Notes under the pieces: generated by a model
Databases searched by the model: none
What the model was told of the DNA's origin: nothing
Seen by the model: only the letters and a program-made list of their open reading frames with translations
From: Balaenoptera acutorostrata
Taxonomy: Eukaryota > Chordata > Mammalia > Artiodactyla > Balaenopteridae
DNA: 64,000 bases
Assembly: GCF_949987535.1 (NCBI RefSeq)
Contig: NC_080079.1
Location: 2,786,001-2,850,000 of the forward strand
Reading direction: 5' to 3'
Part shown: positions 41,701-53,249 of the stretch, piece after piece
How the letters are laid out: every line of letters begins with the position of its first letter
Position numbering within the stretch: the stretch's first letter is position 1
Translations under genes and position numbers: made by a program

Positions 41701-42715
41701 CTGCCTGCTGGGCACACCTAGTTGTGAGCAGGGGTCGGTCCACTACTGGCAAGTAAAGAGGTTCTGGAAGCCACTGCTGAGGCGGGAGAGGCCTCCGTCG
41801 GAACGGAATGCTTGCCCAGAAGCAGAGAATTGGATGTGGGGTTGGCGCGAGCCTGGCCCCTGACGAGGCCCCCAGCCAGCATGTGCAGACTGTCTCCGTG
41901 CATCAGAAAGTGCTGACTTAGCCCTGCGCACTCGCCCTGCTCCGGGAGCTGGGCTGTCCCGGGAACAAAGCCCACTGGTCCTGCCTTCCCGGGCGTCTGT
42001 GGGGGATGGAGCCACGTGGGGCACGAACAGGGAGAGGAGAGAGAGAGTGGGGAATGGGCTGTGGCTGACCTGGGCTGCCAGGCACGTGTGGGGTGAACCA
42101 GCAGGTGTAGGGGTCGGGGGCGCCTGGAGGCTCCAGGCCTCTGAGCGTTTGAACGCTGACACCCTACCCTGAGATGCTGCTCATACCCGGGGTCTATAAC
42201 AGGGCACGTGGCCACGGCCCTCTGGGCTGGGAGCCACCCCCGGTGGGCCCTCTGGGGCCAGGCACCCAGGAGGGAAGGTCCCAGCTGGGGCACCTCCTCC
42301 GCTGAGACCCCTGGGTCTGTGTCATGAGGTCCCACCGGGTGGGTATGAAGGTGGAGTTGACAAAGGCCTTTGGAAGAGGAGTGGTGGCCTGGCTGAGGCC
42401 ACTGTCCTTTCCGGAGGACGGCAGGCTTTGGGCCAGCGGCCACTCTGCAGGGCTCGGCGAGATCTGTCCGGTGTCCTCCGCCAAGTGGGTGCCAGCTGCT
42501 TGGTGATTGTCACCAGGGTTCTCGACCCTGGGTGACCTTGTCCCCAGGGACATTGGGTACCATCCAGACACCTTTTCGGCTGTGACAGCTGGGGAGTGAG
42601 GTTGCTGCTGGCATCCGGTGGGTGGAGGCTGGCGTGTTCCCCAGTGTCCTCTGGTGCCCGGGCAGCCCCCAGCACACGGCCCTGCCCCCATGTCAGGGGT
42701 ACCCCCTTTCATTGT
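41700..42715. other. Intron 6 GC-rich spacer
   Basis: GC-rich. A 241-codon minus-strand frame (41718-42443) has no recognisable domain and fits composition-driven openness. Confidence 0.35.
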
Positions 42716-42730
42716 GATCCCTTCCCTTTT
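42716..42730 (+). repeat. Target-site duplication, left copy (right copy 43066-43080)
   Basis: GATCCCTTCCCTTTT; the right copy differs at one base (A for C at position 10). Confidence 0.85.
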
Positions 42731-43065
42731 TTTAAAAAAATAAATTTATTTATTTATTTATTTTTGGCTGCGTTGGGTCTTCGTTGCCGTGCTTGGGGTT
42801 TCTCTAGTTGCGGCGAGCGGGGGCTATTCTTTGTTGTGGTGCATGTGCTTCTCGTTGTGGTGGCTTCTCTTGTTGCAGAGCACGGGCTCTAGGCGCGCGG
42901 GCTTCAGTAGCTGTGGCTCGCGGGCTCTAGAGCACAGGCTCAGTAGTTGTGGCGCACGGGCTTAGTTGTTCCGCGGCACGTGGGATCTTCCCGGACCAGG
43001 GCTCGAACCCGTGTCCCCTGCATTGGCAGGCGGATTCTTAACCGCTGTGCCAGCGGGGAAGTCCC
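42731..43065 (-). mobile_element. CHR-type tRNA-derived SINE, full length, with target-site duplication
   Basis: Read on the minus strand it starts GGGACTTCCCCGCTGGCAC, has an A box (TGGCACAGCGGTTAAG) and a B box (GGGTTCGAGCC), then GGTCCGGGAAGATCCCACGT and a (TAAA)n tail, seen on + as TTTA repeats at about 42741-42763. Flanks are GATCCCTTCCCTTTT (42716-42730) and GATCCCTTCACTTTT (43066-43080), 14 of 15 identical, a target-site duplication. CHR SINEs are confined to Cetacea, hippopotamuses and ruminants. Its good preservation against the decayed neighbours shows it is the youngest insertion here. Confidence 0.93.
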
Positions 43066-43080
43066 GATCCCTTCACTTTT

Positions 43081-44095
43081 GTTCCTGACAATCTGAAGCG
43101 ATTTTTTTTTTTCCTGGAAGGTGATTCCCATTTGGGTTCTCAGGTCAAACCTGTTGTGTTTCCTTGTGTTCGTTAGTATACTTTCAGCCGACGATGCCAG
43201 GCCGCTTTATCTTCACTGGCACTTCTTTGGCTCTGCCCAGATAGCACAGGAGGGCGCGTTCCTGCCTGTCCCTTCCTGTCCCTGGTCCCCTGGGGCCACC
43301 TCAGCCTCACAGCAGCCTTCTGGGGGCTAGTGGGTTCCTCTCTTGAAGAGGAGGAATCCTAGGGTCAGGGCTCCTGGCCTCCACCTCTGAGCCCAGAGAC
43401 CCCTCCTGCAGCACAGATGATAGCGATAACTCCTCTGAACACTCACCAACCCCACCAGGCACTTTACAGTTTGCCTGGCCCTTCCCCACCTGGCGGTGCA
43501 TCTGATTGCACGGAAAACAGTTTGGGGTCATAATCCTTGGTGGGATTCGTCAGCTGGGTGCTTTCAGAAGTGCTGCTTCCCGTGATTCTTCTGAGTTTTC
43601 ATAATCTGGGTCTGTTTTTTTCTGCATTCGTTAATTTTTCTTGGTCCATCAAATGAGCCACATTTCTCGGAGGCCAGTTGAAATTCAGTTCCGTTGGTGG
43701 TGTCCATACCATCCCTGCTGGGTCCTAAGGAGCCAGTGCTCTTCCTGGTAATTCTGGGCCCTCCAGGCACCCTGGGGCGGCGAGGGCGGCCAGGCCCCTC
43801 CTCCAGATGTTCGCTCTGCACACCTGGAATGGCTCAGGAACGCACTTGGTGTTTTTCTCCTTTGGTCTTTCTTCTGCTTCATTCGTTCTGCATTATTTAT
43901 TGAGTGCCCCGCCCTGCCCTCCTGTAGTGGAGACCCTGGGGGCCAGGAGGACCCTGGGAGCCCCTCAGGGCAAGGCATGATTTCCAGGGCTCTGTTCCCA
44001 GACCAGCACCTGGGGTGCAACCCAGCCTTTCTACGGTCAGAGTGAGGTTAAAGTTGTTGGCCCCCTAAACACAGGTGCAGGTGCTACTGGAATGT
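43081..44095. other. Intron 6 segment with faint MIR traces
   Basis: 43415-43510 has a weak reversed MIR-like order (GATAGCGATAAC, CAGGCACTTTACAG). The remainder is unique or decayed. No gene. Confidence 0.35.
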
Positions 44096-44099
44096 TCCC

Positions 44100-44460
44100 C
44101 AGGCTCCTCGAGTGGCTCTCATGGCCTCTCTGCCTGGCCTCGTCAGCTCCACCGGCCTCATCCCTGGCTGTCCCGCTGCCACACTGCCTGCCGGTCCCCA
44201 ACACCCCCCAGCCTTGGCGCACGCTGTTCCCTCTGCCCCAGACACACTCTCCTTATCCACTCATCAGAATCCAGAGCTCCAACTCGAAAGCTCAGTTCAA
44301 ATATCGCTGCTTCCATGATGCTCTCCCAAATCACAATGACCCTGATGTCTGTAGCAGTTCAGTCACCTGCTCTGACGTGGCAGCTCTCCTTCCCCCAGAA
44401 CTCATGCTGGCCTGCGTTGTGTCGAGTGTCTGCCCTCCCCACTGTCCCCAAGCATCTCAT
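44100..44460 (+). mobile_element. L2-type LINE 3' fragment
   Basis: CACGCTGTTCCCTCTGCCCC, AAGCTCAGTTCAAATATCGC, TTCCATGATGCTCTCCCAAA and GACCCTGATGTCTGTAGCAG follow the L2 end-of-ORF and 3' order in sense orientation. Strongly diverged. Confidence 0.65.
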
Positions 44461-45365
44461 GCATGTCTGGGTCCCCTCCCCATCACGCCCGGGACGAGGC
44501 TTCCACCCATGATGCCCAGGGCGTGTGGACCTTGGGATGCCTGGTTGGGGAGTTCCCTACAGCCTCTGCCAGGGCCTGGCTCAAGCATTTGTTCACTGCC
44601 TGTTGTGTGTGCCAAGGACTGTGCTAGGTGCCAGGTTACAGGGGTTAAAGGAGATGTTGGACTGGGTGTCGAGGGCGAAGGGTGAGCAGGTCTCTGCGCG
44701 GGACGGGAGCCTGCTCTGGGGGCCAGGAGGCTCCGTCCCACCCGAGGGCCCGGACCCCAGCCAGGGGCGGACGTGAGAACCGTGCATGTGTGCACACACG
44801 CACGTGCACGCACAGCCGGGCTCCGCCTCTGATGGCTCTGATCCGTGGCGGGGGGGTGGGGGGGTGTCCCTGGTCATCGTTGAACAGTCATGTGACCCAC
44901 AGGGTCCCCTCTGGTGCCCTGCCACGTTGGTGATGTGGAGGAGGGTGGGACACGCCGCCCTGGGGGAAGCGGAAAAGGCAGTTCTGTCACTTTCTCAACA
45001 CCTTCCCCTTAGTCTGGTGGTCCACTTTGATTTTTGATCTTCTTCTAAGTCTAACATTCTTTCCTAGATTTTCCCCCAAGTTGGATTAGACATGAGGCTT
45101 TATGAACACCTGACTTTTCTCCTAACTTAGTTTCTTCCTTTATAAAAGTGTGAAGGGTGAAGATGGTGTGGTAGTGAGGACTTGACCCCATGGACCCCGC
45201 CAGGCCTTCTGTAGCTATGAGTTGAGTGCCTGGAGAATCCATGCTGAGCTCTTGACTGGGAGCCCTCAGCCTCAGGGATGCCTTGCAGGGGTCGGGGGAA
45301 GGGTGCTTCCTGAGTGCCAGGGATGCAGGAGGAGCCGAAAGGCCAGCTCTGTGGTGGGGGTAATC
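44461..45365. other. Intron 6 GC-rich spacer
   Basis: A short MIR/L2-class motif at about 44590-44650 (GCCAAGGACTGTGCTAGGTG). A G-rich stretch lies at 44848-44867. No gene. Confidence 0.35.
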
Positions 45366-45369
45366 ACTT

Positions 45370-45520
45370 ACATGCCTCTGAGTCTCCGTTTCTGCATCAG
45401 CAAAGCAAAAATGACGGGTCCTCACGTCATAGGACGCTTAACGATTAAAGGAAGAAAACATCAAGTGCTTAGTGCAGCCCCTGCCCCGCAGCGGGTCCCA
45501 GATCAGGGGAGTGCAGCAGT
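45370..45520 (+). repeat. MIR-type SINE fragment
   Basis: ATGCCTCTGAGTCTCCGTTT, CTGCATCAGCAAAGCAAAAA, CGATTAAAGG and AGTGCTTAGTGCAGCCCCTG in MIR order, sense. Confidence 0.65.
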
Positions 45521-46535
45521 GTTGTCAGGATTTAGGGTTATTATTTCACTAACACCACTTCTTCTGCCCTCAGTAGCTTACGCAGAGGGAGGGCCTCACC
45601 CTCCAGAGCGGTGCCTCCTAGACCTCGAGTTAGATTTAAGTATCACCAGGCAGCAAGTCTGATGATACTTTTGCTTCGCTGAAATGAATCCTTTGGTAAA
45701 ACCCCATTTGTAATTCAGATCATCTCAGCTTGTTTTGTTTTTGTTTTTGGTAAACTTAGTTGTTCTGTTGCTTTTCCCCTAGCTGGGTGTTCTTGAAGTG
45801 AAAACCTATCCTTTTTATTATTAAGCACCTAATTGAAAGATACACATGGTATGTGTCCCGCTTGGAATACAAGGAAAGGAACCGGGGTTTTGTTCTGGGT
45901 TTGGTGTTTACAGATCAACTGTACTTACTGCTAATGGGTCTCTTTCCCCACTGGGACTCTTTCCAGCTGACATTTTGGAAGCTGGGGCCTGCACGTGACC
46001 TTGGGGTGGTCACCAGGCTCTCCTTACACCCCACAGCCCCTGCTTGAGGGGTGCTGCTGGGGCAGGAAGTCCTCCTCCTCTGCGGCCGCCTGGGTCCCCA
46101 CTCTTGCTGCCTCTGCAGAGGATTCTTAGGGGTGGAGGTGACTTCTGTCCCCAGCGTGGCCCTTGGGCCCTGGAATAAGCAGGAGCCCAGCCGGTTCAGG
46201 GGATCCCCCAGAGTGGCTAGCCTTTCATTACTGGGCGCCCCTTTGGCCAGGCCCTGAGCTGTGTCCCAGATTCAGGGTGGGGTATCACCCTCCGTGTCAG
46301 CCTCCCTTGCGGGCCCCTGAGCCGCAGTGGGCCCGGACCACCGCACCCGAGCTCCAAGCCCTCCTTCGTGGGTGCTTCCAACTCCAGTGTTCTCAGACGC
46401 CTCCCTGGGCCGCCAGGATCATTTCCCAAACAGCACACAGCGACCTGCACCCATAATTCTTCATGTCATGGCAAAGCACTTCAGGATTAGATTCTTACGA
46501 CCATACTGGATGGAATTCACACGCACGGGGCAGAT
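45521..46535. other. Intron 6 spacer
   Basis: Mixed composition; no gene or clear transposon. Confidence 0.3.
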
Positions 46536-46539
46536 TCGG

Positions 46540-46690
46540 AGTTTGTAAAGTGTTTCCTCCGTTGTCTCATTGAATTCTTCTTGAATCCTACGAGATAACA
46601 GAGAGGAGAAGGTTGTTCCCATTTTAAAGACGTTGAGACTGCAGCTGACGGGAAAAGCACCTTGTCCAGGGCCCCAGAGCTGGCGAAGTT
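46540..46690 (-). repeat. MIR-type SINE fragment
   Basis: Reverse-oriented MIR order on +: TTGTCTCATTGAATTC, CCCATTTTAAAGACGTTGAG, AGCACCTTGTCCAGGGCCCC, AGAGCTGGCG. Confidence 0.65.
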
Positions 46691-46879
46691 TCGGTGGGTC
46701 TTCCCTTTCCTGATGGTGCTTTTCTGAACGCACCTTTCCTTTTTCGCAGGCTTTCTGTGTGGCTTTGGTTTTCCACGTTGAAAGAGCTAGGGCCTGGCCT
46801 CTCGGGCCCTGTGCTGGCTCCAGGAGTGTTTCTCAGACTCTTTCCTTCACTCTCGGAGTCCCTGTCGGACCCCATCTCA

Positions 46880-46945
46880 TTCCCTGGACCTCACCAGCTC
46901 CGTCTGAAAAACGGGGATAATGCTTTTTGCCCATCCTGCAGAGAA
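46880..46945 (+). repeat. Short MIR-like piece
   Basis: TGGACCTCACCAGCTCCGTC and TGAAAAACGGGGATAATGC resemble the central part of MIR. Confidence 0.45.
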
Positions 46946-49825
46946 AACCCTGATTTCTCGATTAGCAAATAGCTGTGTGGGCACAAGGGAGCACCCACCG
47001 CCTCCCCCAGCGGTTGTCTCTCTCTGCTCACTGGAGAAGGAGCCAGACTCCCAGGGGGCTGAAGCCGCCACCTCCGCTGGCCCCTTCTCATCTTTGTTCA
47101 CCTGAGAATTTAACACAACACATTTCTAGGCAAAATGGAGAAGACACGAGCCGTCGTCGGGTGTTTGCAGGTGGCTGTGTGTTTGGTGTCGTGATAATGT
47201 GTTTGCATTTGGATATTTAGATAAAATATCGTGCTTGCCTCCAAATGCGTGGCCATCTGTGGGCACAGCTTTTCTGCTGTCTTGGCTGCTGGTTCTCCCA
47301 GCGTGTGGGTGTCTGGGCTCTTTCTCGTCACAACAGACTTCATGGAATGTCACACCTCCTGTGAACAGGCTCCCGGGACGGACTCCTAGCTACGCCCACC
47401 TCTTCTTGTTACCCTGTGTGTGTTTGCAGTTCACTCTCCCCCCTTTTCCTGTCCCAGATGCCAAGAAGATGACTCTCCAGCATCATTTGCTGGTCCCTGC
47501 TCCCCGGCCAGGTCCTGGATCCTGGGCCCTGCTGTTTAAATGAGGCCTCCCATTGCAAAGCTGCTACAGCGCTCCCAGAACCCGTAGTGGCCGCGAGATG
47601 AATATCCGTTGACTGGAGGAATGAATGTCCCGTCTCCTCTCTCCACCGTGCCCGCCCTCTGCCTGGTTCTGTTGAGGAAGCTAGACCAGACCTGGGGTGG
47701 GGGGCACCCTGACCTCTTCGGCTGGCTGAAGCGCAGCAGACGCGTGTCCAGGGCCCTGTGTTTTATCAGGCGCCCTGTCCAGTGGCCCTGCAGGGCACGC
47801 GCCCATTTCACAGGTGCGTTGACAGAGTCCGCACCCCATCTCTGTTCTCTCTCTCCCTGCCGTGTCCCCTGGCCTCCAGCCACTGCCTGTCCCAGACCTG
47901 ATGGAATGCTCGGGGGGACTTGAAGTTCTGTTTTTGTTCACTTTTCCTCCCTTCTTGGTTCTGACCACCTCACGTGACGGCCTGTTTGGTGAGGGGAGGG
48001 GGCAGGTGGCCTGGATATGTGATGGGCGGAGGCCGGGGTTGGCTGGTGGCCTCCATCCAGGGCCCCCACCTGGGATCTCCCAGCCAGGTGGTCAACACAG
48101 TGAAGGCCAGCGTGAGCCCCTGCCCTCCCTTTAGATGGACGGGTGTCCTCCCCACTGGGCTGCTCCTGGCCTTGGGGACCAAGGGAGAGGGCCCCGATTT
48201 ATGTGAAGGCCTTCTCGTTACCACTTCGGACGAGGATGGACAGAGACCCCGTTTAGATGGACCCAGCCCTTCCCTGAGCCCCGGGCAGACGTGCCGATGA
48301 CCAGGACAGCGAGATGCCCGCACCTTCCGTGTCGGCAGGAGGACCCGCTAGGTTCTGCAGTTGCTTTTTGCACTTTTCTCTTTTACTTTCCCCATTTTTT
48401 TCTCTGCATGAGTATCTGTTTTCACTCTGTGGCTGTGTGTTAACATCTGGAGTTAGCACCCTGCACGGGAGACGGCTTGCTAACACGGGTACAGGACAGG
48501 GGTCCCCACCAGCCTGCTCCTGCATCCGGCTGTTGGGAAGTGGCTCCAGGAGCCGTCCTCCCAAAGGCCTCGCGGCTTGTCCACACCCAGAGCCACGGAG
48601 ACTCGCAGACGTCCCTTGTCCAGACGATGCGGGACCCTCCGCCTCGGTGCCCGTCCAGGCTGGCCTGGGTGCAGTGTGGGTGGGAGCAGAGGGCAGGTGG
48701 ACCCCTGCGCCTGAGCCCCCGCTGGCCGTGGGCCCCAGCCCGGCCCCCACCGGGAGCCTCCCCTCCTCAGGACAGATTTTTGCATTGGGACCCTTGGACT
48801 TCCCAGTGGCGGAAGTGGCTTTTGTGAGACGTGAGTTCGTGAGCCTCCAGGCCTGGTTTTCCACCCATAGGAGGAGAAATCATGATGATGAATCCAGAGT
48901 TTTCTGGCGGAATTTCCACGAAGGATAGAAATGAGATTAATGCATAAAGGATTTGGCTGGAAACGCTCTGGCTTAAGCTTTCTGGGAACGAGAGTGTGGG
49001 ATTCAGATGGGAAGATGGCAGCCAGCCCTTGGCGAGGCCCGGCTGTGCGCGGATTGACCGGGAAGGCGGGCAGGACCATCCCCTCGCGCAGAGGAGGAAA
49101 CTGAGACCCAGAGCATCACCCGCCGGGCGTCTTGGGGCCGTGAGCTGGCAGTGCTGAGGCCGCCTGTGGCCGGGCCCCTGAGCAGCCCCACCCCAGGCCG
49201 GTGCGGCCCTCACGTCCCTCCCGGCCGCCAGCGCACTGCTCCCTTTGCCAGTGGCGACCAGCATCCTGACGCCCCCTGAGAACCCAGAGGGTCTCCTCCG
49301 GCTGGTGTCTTGTTATTTGTTTTTCCAAGGAATGCATTTCGGGGAGCTGCGGCTTTGGGGCTGCTAGGGTTGCAGCAACAGGACCGCAGGGACTGGTTTG
49401 GGGGAGGTTGCTCTGCTGGCCATTCTGGGAAAACACAGGCCCTCCGTCATGTGGCTCAGGCCCACGTGTGGTTTCAGCAGTACACCGTGCACGTGTACTC
49501 GTCCAGGAAAAGAAGAGGGTGCTGCAGGAGTTGCGTGCGTCCTCCAGCCCGTCAGTCCTGTTCGTGGGCAGCGCCCCTCGCCTGGGGACTCCCGGGCTGG
49601 CGCGGTGCGTGTGAGCTGCCGGGGGGAGAGGTGTGCGAGGGCTCGAAGGCCCACGGAGACACCCGGGGACGGTAATGACAATGTTTTGTTATCTCTCCCT
49701 GTTTTCTTTGCATGCTTGTTAAAACATGGGGCCAGAGTGTCTGCGACGGACCTAACAAGTCCCTTGCAATCAGGACCCAGTGTTTCTGTCAGGCGCGAGA
49801 GAGACGCTTGGCTTGAACAAAGCCA
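46946..49825. other. Intron 6 GC-rich segment without recognised genes
   Basis: GC-rich with many chance frames. A reversed MIR trace lies at about 49085-49160 (GGAGGAAACTGAGACCCAGA). No gene. Confidence 0.35.
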
Positions 49826-49829
49826 CACT

Positions 49830-50690
49830 CTCCCGCCAGGAAACACATTTGTTTAAAGATTGGCCTGTCAATTTGTGAATCAACATTTCGGCTTTTTGCG
49901 CAGACATCATGCTTGTGCCGCTCTTCCCGAAGAAAAGGGACTAACACAAAGCTGCTATTTGTTGTTGGAAGGAAGTAAACTTCATCAGGTCGACTTAGAT
50001 GTGTGTTTCAGATGTCACTCGGTACTGCTTTCTTGTAATGAAACGCCGCATACAGATCTCTTCCCGAGGCTCAGGGGGATTAGACCCAGTAAAGGAAGAA
50101 TTCAGCCTTCCTCGCTGTGGTGTATCAGAGTGAGAAGTTTAAAATCCACAATTTATTCAAATATTGATATTTCTACTTGTCAGAAGAGAGGGGCCTTGAA
50201 ATTTCCACTGAGCACTGTTGTCAGAAGAATTGCAAGAAATGTGTCAGATAATTCATAAATGGAGTTCACTACTGTGAAATCAGTTGGGAACAGGGAAAAA
50301 ATATATTCTTGTCGATGTAGAATAGGGCAATATAACAGAAAATAGCACTCACGTTTCCATCATGTCAAGCAAATGCTCAATTTGGGCCAGGTATTTTTTT
50401 AAACAGCCTGCTGCTTCTAGAGCAGCCTAGAATGCATGAAAAATGTTTTGAGTTCTGCTTTGTAGACAAGAGATCTGTTTGTTGTTTTTTCCCCTCTGAG
50501 ACCTCTATTTCCCATCCTGCAGGAGCCAATCAGAAAGCAGCTGCTGGCGGGGCTTGGCGAGCAGGCAGCTCTGCATACGGTTTGCATTAAGGCCCTAAAA
50601 AGCTGTGAAGAGGCGGGTAATGATGTAAAGGGCCAGTGTAAATTCCAAACTGTTGATAGCAGGGAGAGGCGCTTCGGAAAGGCTGAGGGC
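49830..50690. other. Candidate conserved element in intron 6
   Basis: A lower-GC block inside a GC-rich region, free of recognised repeats. It includes GGAGCCAATCAGAAAGCAGC near 50521 and TTTGCATTAAGGCCC near 50581. Function unknown. Confidence 0.35.
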
Positions 50691-52310
50691 TCTGGAGCCC
50701 CTTCCCGGAGTCGGGCCTGTGTTTTCCTCCACTTTGGATCCGGGAGCGGAGGCAAGTTCACGCACGGGAGAAGCTGGCACGGCGGAAATTCTCTGTGCCC
50801 GAGGTCCAGCCCCCTTGTGTCCTTTGCCGTGGGCCTTCTGAGCGGTGGACTGTACCTCCGGCAGGGCCCAATGGCACCCCCTTTCTTTAGCGTCGTGTCT
50901 TCATGGGGTGTCTGGCACGGGCAGACACGTGTTGCCGGGCACATGGGTGGGTCCGAACTCCGTCTGCATGTGCTGCCCGAGATCACGTGAACAGAAGTCC
51001 AGGAAGAGCAGTGACCACGTGTCCTCAGTGAGGCCCTGTTGAAACGCCCTTGCCAACTGCAGTCGTTTCTTTGTTTGCGAAGCTCCCTTTAGGCCACCAG
51101 AGACGCCCTACGTGTCTGCAGGTCCGCTGGGGCCTGGTTCTCGGCCGTGCCTGTTGACGTGGAAGCCAGTGGTCACCATTTCCCCCAAGTCTACCATGGA
51201 AGCTCATTCATTCCGTCTTTGTTAACAGTTCTCTGGCTACAGTGGTTCTGAACAACAGGCTCACTGTCTGTCCCTGAATCAGCGGGACCACCCTGCCCCC
51301 AACTCCACACCCCCGGAGGGTGGAGCGGCTGATGGAGGCCGATGCCTTTCCCCGGGACCCGGCGGACTCTCTCCCCGGCCTCAGGGTTCTGGGTGGACAT
51401 GGGGGTTTTGAAACAGGATGTTGAGGGAGAAGAAGGTTTTGGAGACCTGATCGTGGGAAGGAGAATGGAGCCAAGGGTCCGCACAAGGTCTAAGAGGGGA
51501 AGGGTCATTTGGGTAAACTGAGGGCGGTCCTGCCTCTAGGCCAAGGCTCAGGATGCGGCTCTGCAGTGAGAGCAGCTGGGCGACCCGGGACGGCCACGGG
51601 TGCCCCTCTGACCTCACCCGGCATCCGGTGCCCCGGCTCCTGTCCTGGGGCCACGGTGGCTGCCGAGTTGGGGGAGGAGGTGGGCACAGCCACACAGGAC
51701 GAACCGATGCCCCTGGGTCTTCAGGTTGCGGGGTGGCCTGGAGGGCAGGTGCAGGGGGGCTTGGAGTAGGCGCTGGACGATGAGGCTGGTGACGGTGCTT
51801 TCGTGGCCGCGCTGGGTCCTGAGTCTCGGAGCTGAATCTGTTCTCCGTGAGCGGCCTTGGCCTAGGGGCACCTGTGCCCAATTGGAGCGGGTGTGCTGAG
51901 CTGTGAGGAAACGGTCTGAAACCCTCCCCTTTGACCACGTGATCACCCAGTGGCCAGGTCTGTGCCTGGGTTTGCTGCTGAGCGGGGAGGCCGTGGGTCT
52001 AGGAGGCTTCTAGGGCGATGCCTCGGCGTGGCGCATGCTGAAGCCCCGTGCCTGGGACACCTCTGTCGCTATAACCGTGTAACTGGGGAGGGGCAGAGCA
52101 TTGGGAAGTGGGGGCCAGGGGGTGTGCACTGGGAGCAGGGGGGGTCGTTAGCAAATCCCTTGGCTCTGAAGAGAGAAGTAGGGCCTTGAACTGAGATATT
52201 AAGATATTTTTATTGAGATTTGCTGCATATCTGCCAGATGGGTGATGGGGGAGGGCTGTCCGGAGCCTTCCAATTCAGATTTTAGGATTGTATGTGCAGC
52301 TATTTCTGAC
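50690..52310. other. Intron 6 GC-rich spacer
   Basis: No gene or repeat recognised. Confidence 0.3.
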
Positions 52311-52317
52311 TTTGGTT

Positions 52318-52386
52318 TGTGAATATATGAGTGTATGCACATATATGTATATGTGTTTATGTATGTGCACAGATGTTTGTGTGTAC
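52318..52386. repeat. Degenerate TG/TA simple repeat
   Basis: Mixed TATATG / GTGTATG units such as ATATATGTATATGTG. Confidence 0.7.
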
Positions 52387-52559
52387 TTTTTATTATTATT
52401 TTAAATTTTATTTTTACTCTGTGGAGAGTGTGATGGGGCCGGGTAGGGTGTGGGGAGAAGCAGTCTCTTTCCTTGGAGATAATGGATGCTGTTAGTCCTC
52501 CAGGCCTGCGCTGGCCTGGGGGGCTTGAGTGTTTATACAGTCTGTGCTTAAGGCCACCG

Positions 52560-53240
52560 TGTCAAGTCATCCCCTTACGGGGGGAGGCCAGGCCTTCTCG
52601 GGCTCCCGTGCTCTTACCCACGAGCAGAGCTCTGGGGTCTCTGCCGGCGCGGCCCCCGGCCCCGCGGCCCGAGCGGACCCCGGCCCCGGGCGGGCTCGTT
52701 AGCACGGCTGACGGCCTCCATGCGCGCCCGCGGCCTCCACGCCTGCCTGCGGCGCCGGCCTCCCCTCCACGCTTGCCTACTGTCTGCCGGGTGTCGGCGG
52801 ATCTGTCATCGGCGCCGAGCAGAGCCCAAGCCCTGACAGTGAGGAAGGAGGTAAACGCTCCCTGCCTGAATCCCCCATTAACTTTGTGAGGCGTATTGAT
52901 TTCTTGTAAAAATAATGATATTGACAGGCCTTCCAGGAGTAATTGTTTCCAGAGCGCGGAGGTCAGCGTGGTGAGGAAGGGCCGGGAGCCGGGCTCTCCG
53001 AGGCTGCGTGAGCCCTGGGGTGGGCGCCGCCGGTCCGCTGGGGGCCCCCCTCCCCCCGGCTGCGAAGGGCCCTGGGGCCGCCCCTGGACACCCGGGTCCC
53101 CGGCAGCGGGCGGTGTCCCGCGAGGGTCTGCGGTCAGCCTGGGGGTGGGGGGACACGCAGGATCGGGCGGGCGTGGGCGGGTGCCTGGCAGGCACAGAGC
53201 CACTAGGCCGCCAACCGCACGAGGCAGCGTCCGTGTGCGT
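52560..53240. promoter_or_regulatory. Orphan CpG-dense patch flanking an AT-rich core
   Basis: CpG-dense sequence at about 52620-52860 and 52960-53240 surrounds a short AT-rich core (52865-52955, with ATTAACTTTGTGAGGCG and ATATTGACAGGCC). No coding exon recognised. It could be an internal promoter or a CpG-rich enhancer. Confidence 0.45.
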
Positions 53241-53249
53241 TTCCTGGGC

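Noticed and set aside
41718..42443. 241-codon minus-strand ORF
   Set aside because: GC-rich, proline, serine and histidine rich, no domain; overlaps other equally long frames.
42981..43065. tRNA-like sequence on the minus strand
   Set aside because: The A and B boxes belong to the tRNA-derived head of the SINE; no tRNA gene fold is expected.
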